A stretch of DNA of 21,455 bases from Larix sibirica (lineage: Eukaryota; Streptophyta; Pinopsida; Pinales; Pinaceae), in assembly GCA_004151065.3 (NCBI GenBank), contig NWUY0303955621.1:5071-26525 (forward strand), in the 5' to 3' direction. A model generated the notes under the pieces. The model did not search any database and was not told the DNA's origin. It saw only the letters and a program-made list of their open reading frames with translations. Each line of letters starts with the position of its first letter. The stretch's first letter is position 1. Of the stretch, positions 18,690 through 21,455 are shown piece by piece. The position numbers were made by a program, and so were the translations under genes.

Positions 18690-21455
18690 CCTTTGATCTT
18701 AGCATTATATTTTTGGAAGACTCTAAGCAAAAGGAATGAGCTTGTTAAGTTTTGAACCTAGGTCATCATTGGTGCAAGTGATACACCTTGTCATTGGAAC
18801 ATAACTCAACAAACTATTAAATTTGTTACATTCAAAACAAATCCAAGAAACCAATAGGCTTAAAGGGGAATTTTATTCTTTAGATTAAAAATCAAAGGGG
18901 AAAAAACTTTCAATATGATAAGCCTAGTGTTCATGTTCATTTCTCATGTTAGGAGTAGGGCGTGTTACTCCTTGATCTGCAAGGGTGGCTTGATAATCAT
19001 TTTTTATTGTGATCCCAAAAAAACAACTTTCCATAGAGGAGATGTATGGATTTCCATAGATCATTAATCAAATATAGTCTTGGCATGCTCAGATTATTCT
19101 TTTTCCTTGTTGAGAATGGTGGATATGGTGTCATATGTGCCTATGCTATAATATTTTTCACCCTCATTGACACATGGTTGTTTTTATTTTATGTTGGTTT
19201 CATCATGGGATGTCACTTTGATGCTCTATAGTGGCTCATAACACTAAAAAAATTGTCCATTAGTAAGATGTATCATAGTGTGGACATAATTCTCCATTAG
19301 ATAAGTGTGTCATCATGAAGGTTAAGTTGCACCCCTAGAAAACTAAGTAGGTGTTACATTATTTCCATAACATTTTATCTAACCATTTTCAATTTCACTA
19401 ACCTTATCATCTATTTCCATCAGTTTTCCATTTGTAAATTATCTATCATATGTAATTATTCAAGGTCTCGTAATTATTATTGTGTACAAATGCTTAAATC
19501 AAAGCTAAAAGAATCAAGTACTCTAAGGTTGATTTTGATAAATTAAATTGTAAAGTTCATGAGCCATGCCCCCTTGCCAAAAGCCCATTCCGCAATTCCA
19601 ATGGTTATCAAAGCTAAATCTAAATAAAAGGGGACCAAGCAAAAACAAAAAAAATGAAATAAAGGTAACAAAGGGGTGTAGTGAAAGGGTAACTCATGAT
19701 AAAAGCACTCCCTTTCATAGGGCACACATGTGGAAGATAAATATGTATCCCCTAGCTCTTGAAATCTAAGGTGTATACCTAACACTCATGCTATGATGAT
19801 TAACTTGCAAACATACCCTTTCTTCCCTAAGTACCACCTTCATTTCATCACCCTCACATGGGATCATACATCTAATAGGGATTAATGTTGGTCACGCCAT
19901 GGTAAGCCTTATGTTCAATTGAAAAAAAAACAAATAAGACATGCATCCATTAGAAAAGTATGATTGTTGATCATTTCATGTTATTTCTTCATATTTTAAT
20001 GAATTTCCTAGTTAAATATGGATTGAACTCCCTTAGCACATGAGTGCTCTAGTATTTTCCATGGTACAACACTTATTATTGCACATTGGATGATACCTAA
20101 GATTATTTTGATGAGCTCTATGTTTGTTTGCACGTATTTGGAGGCACACATTAGAGCCTATAGACACATGGCATTCATTTGGAGAGGAGCGCTCCACTTG
20201 AAGTGACTTCTTGCATTGATTATTTGATTTTTTCTCTTAGATGTTGTTATGCCACACTTTGTGGGGCATACCTTTTTCCATACTATTTTTTTCTTTTGAG
20301 CAAGATGAAAACTATAATATTGAGGCCTATCTTTGTTGTTCTTAGGCCTCCTCCTTTGAATAATGAGATGAATGATGTTATGATCAATTATATGCCAATG
20401 TCTCTACTAGTATGCAATTCCATGATGATGAATTAAGTAATGATGTACTACATGTTTCTATTATTTTATTTGATGTATTGATTGTCTGGTGAGTATAGAT
20501 AGTAGTATCACACTTTTTAAGTTGACGAAGTTAGTAGATCCTTGCTTTACGTATGTACCATTAAACCTAGATAATGCTTGAGTATCTTGCAAGGACTTGT
20601 ACACCTTTGTTTGGGTCCATAGTATGACCATCCATCCATCCATCATTTTCAACTCATAATTCTAATTTGCATCCTTAGTCTAACAATGATGAAGTTGACT
20701 CTTGTCTCCCCTCCTAAGTTATCAATTATCAATGTTGATTGTTGGAAAATGTGTCTTAGAGTTGAATGTGTCCTATGGATTCCTCTAGCTAGGGAATCTG
20801 GTGGGATTGTGACCCATGTCTTTCTTTCTTTTTAGTCAAGAGGACCTACATATCACTTCCTTTCTACCAAATCATGAAATGAAAAGGTAAAAAGAAAACT
20901 AAATAGGCATGCCCAAGAATATGAAAAGGAAAATAAAAGGGGTGATACAAATAGATAATGAAGAAAACTGCCAAGTATATTTATTTGGAAGTATGGGTAT
21001 TAGGCACAATTGGGGCTACGGATGTTTGATTGACACAGATTGTTGAACACTCTAACATTTTGTATGGATTCTATGCCACTCTAGCATTATTTAGTCGAAT
21101 CTCCTTGGACTATCGTGACTGGCATCTCTTCCAAATCAATGAGACCCCCTTTAATAAAAAGAAAGGGATACAACCAACTAAACGGTGCATATTTGTGACA
21201 CTCGTGTTGATGAGACATGTGGATTTTATTTAATGGAGTTGGTAATTGGAAAGGCCATTAAGACCTTTCATTTGGAGCTTTAATGGAGTTTTATGTTGCA
21301 GATGAAATATAGAGGGAATCTGTTGGTAACTTCTAGTTCCACTTGTTTATCCAACCATTTCCAGTTTTCTCAACATATGCATGATCCTTGAGGTGGGGCG
21401 CAATTGGTGAGTTGTTTTTCTCTTTGGGGGAGCTTATAATGCCCCATTTTTTTAT
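18690..21455. other. Non-coding DNA to the right edge
   Basis: Short open frames exist (for example plus-strand 19046-19231 and 20179-20436, minus-strand 19543-19785). They have no recognisable motif, no compositional contrast and no supporting signals, so I do not call them genes. A small CCAT repeat lies at about 20628-20643. No RNA gene, LTR or further element was recognised. Confidence 0.5.

Noticed and set aside
20179-20436. Plus-strand 85-codon frame
   Set aside because: No motif, no conserved-looking segments and no gene signals. Its length is within chance expectation for this composition.

Overview
The window looks like repeat-rich nuclear DNA from a land plant. It is AT-rich, gene-poor and full of stop-ridden open frames. 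It contains one large Ty3/gypsy (Metaviridae-type) LTR retrotransposon whose two LTRs have diverged by very roughly a fifth. Very old, slowly eroding elements of this size are typical of large plant genomes such as conifers, but the species cannot be fixed from the sequence. There is no sign of bacterial organisation.

Layout, left to right. 1-850 is AT-rich filler with a small imperfect repeat. 850-2260 holds the only candidate host gene: a 128-codon plus-strand ORF (1221-1607) of unrecognised family, followed by tandem repeats that would lie in its 3' UTR and by two AATAAA signals. 2280-3703 is non-coding, with two short tandem duplications. 3704-16265 (12,562 bp) is the retrotransposon, lying on the minus strand. 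Its boundaries are two TG...CA LTRs, both 711 bp. Reading right to left it has the 5' LTR, a degraded primer-binding site, a leader, Gag (capsid plus up to four decayed zinc knuckles), aspartic protease, a second Gag-like stretch, reverse transcriptase, RNase H, integrase, a spacer, a very long extra ORF ('ORF3', about 1,060 codons, with repetitive alpha-helical-looking parts), then the 3' LTR. 16266-21455 is non-coding, with a cluster of three separate two-copy tandem duplications at 17.6-18.7 kb.

Every retrotransposon gene is dead. Each has in-frame stops and most have frameshifts, and several catalytic residues are changed. The overall architecture is nevertheless complete enough to read. 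The most noteworthy points are the second Gag-like domain between protease and reverse transcriptase, and the long ORF3 downstream of integrase, whose first 530 codons remain in one uninterrupted frame despite 12 stops. All family assignments come from reading translations by eye. No database search was possible.
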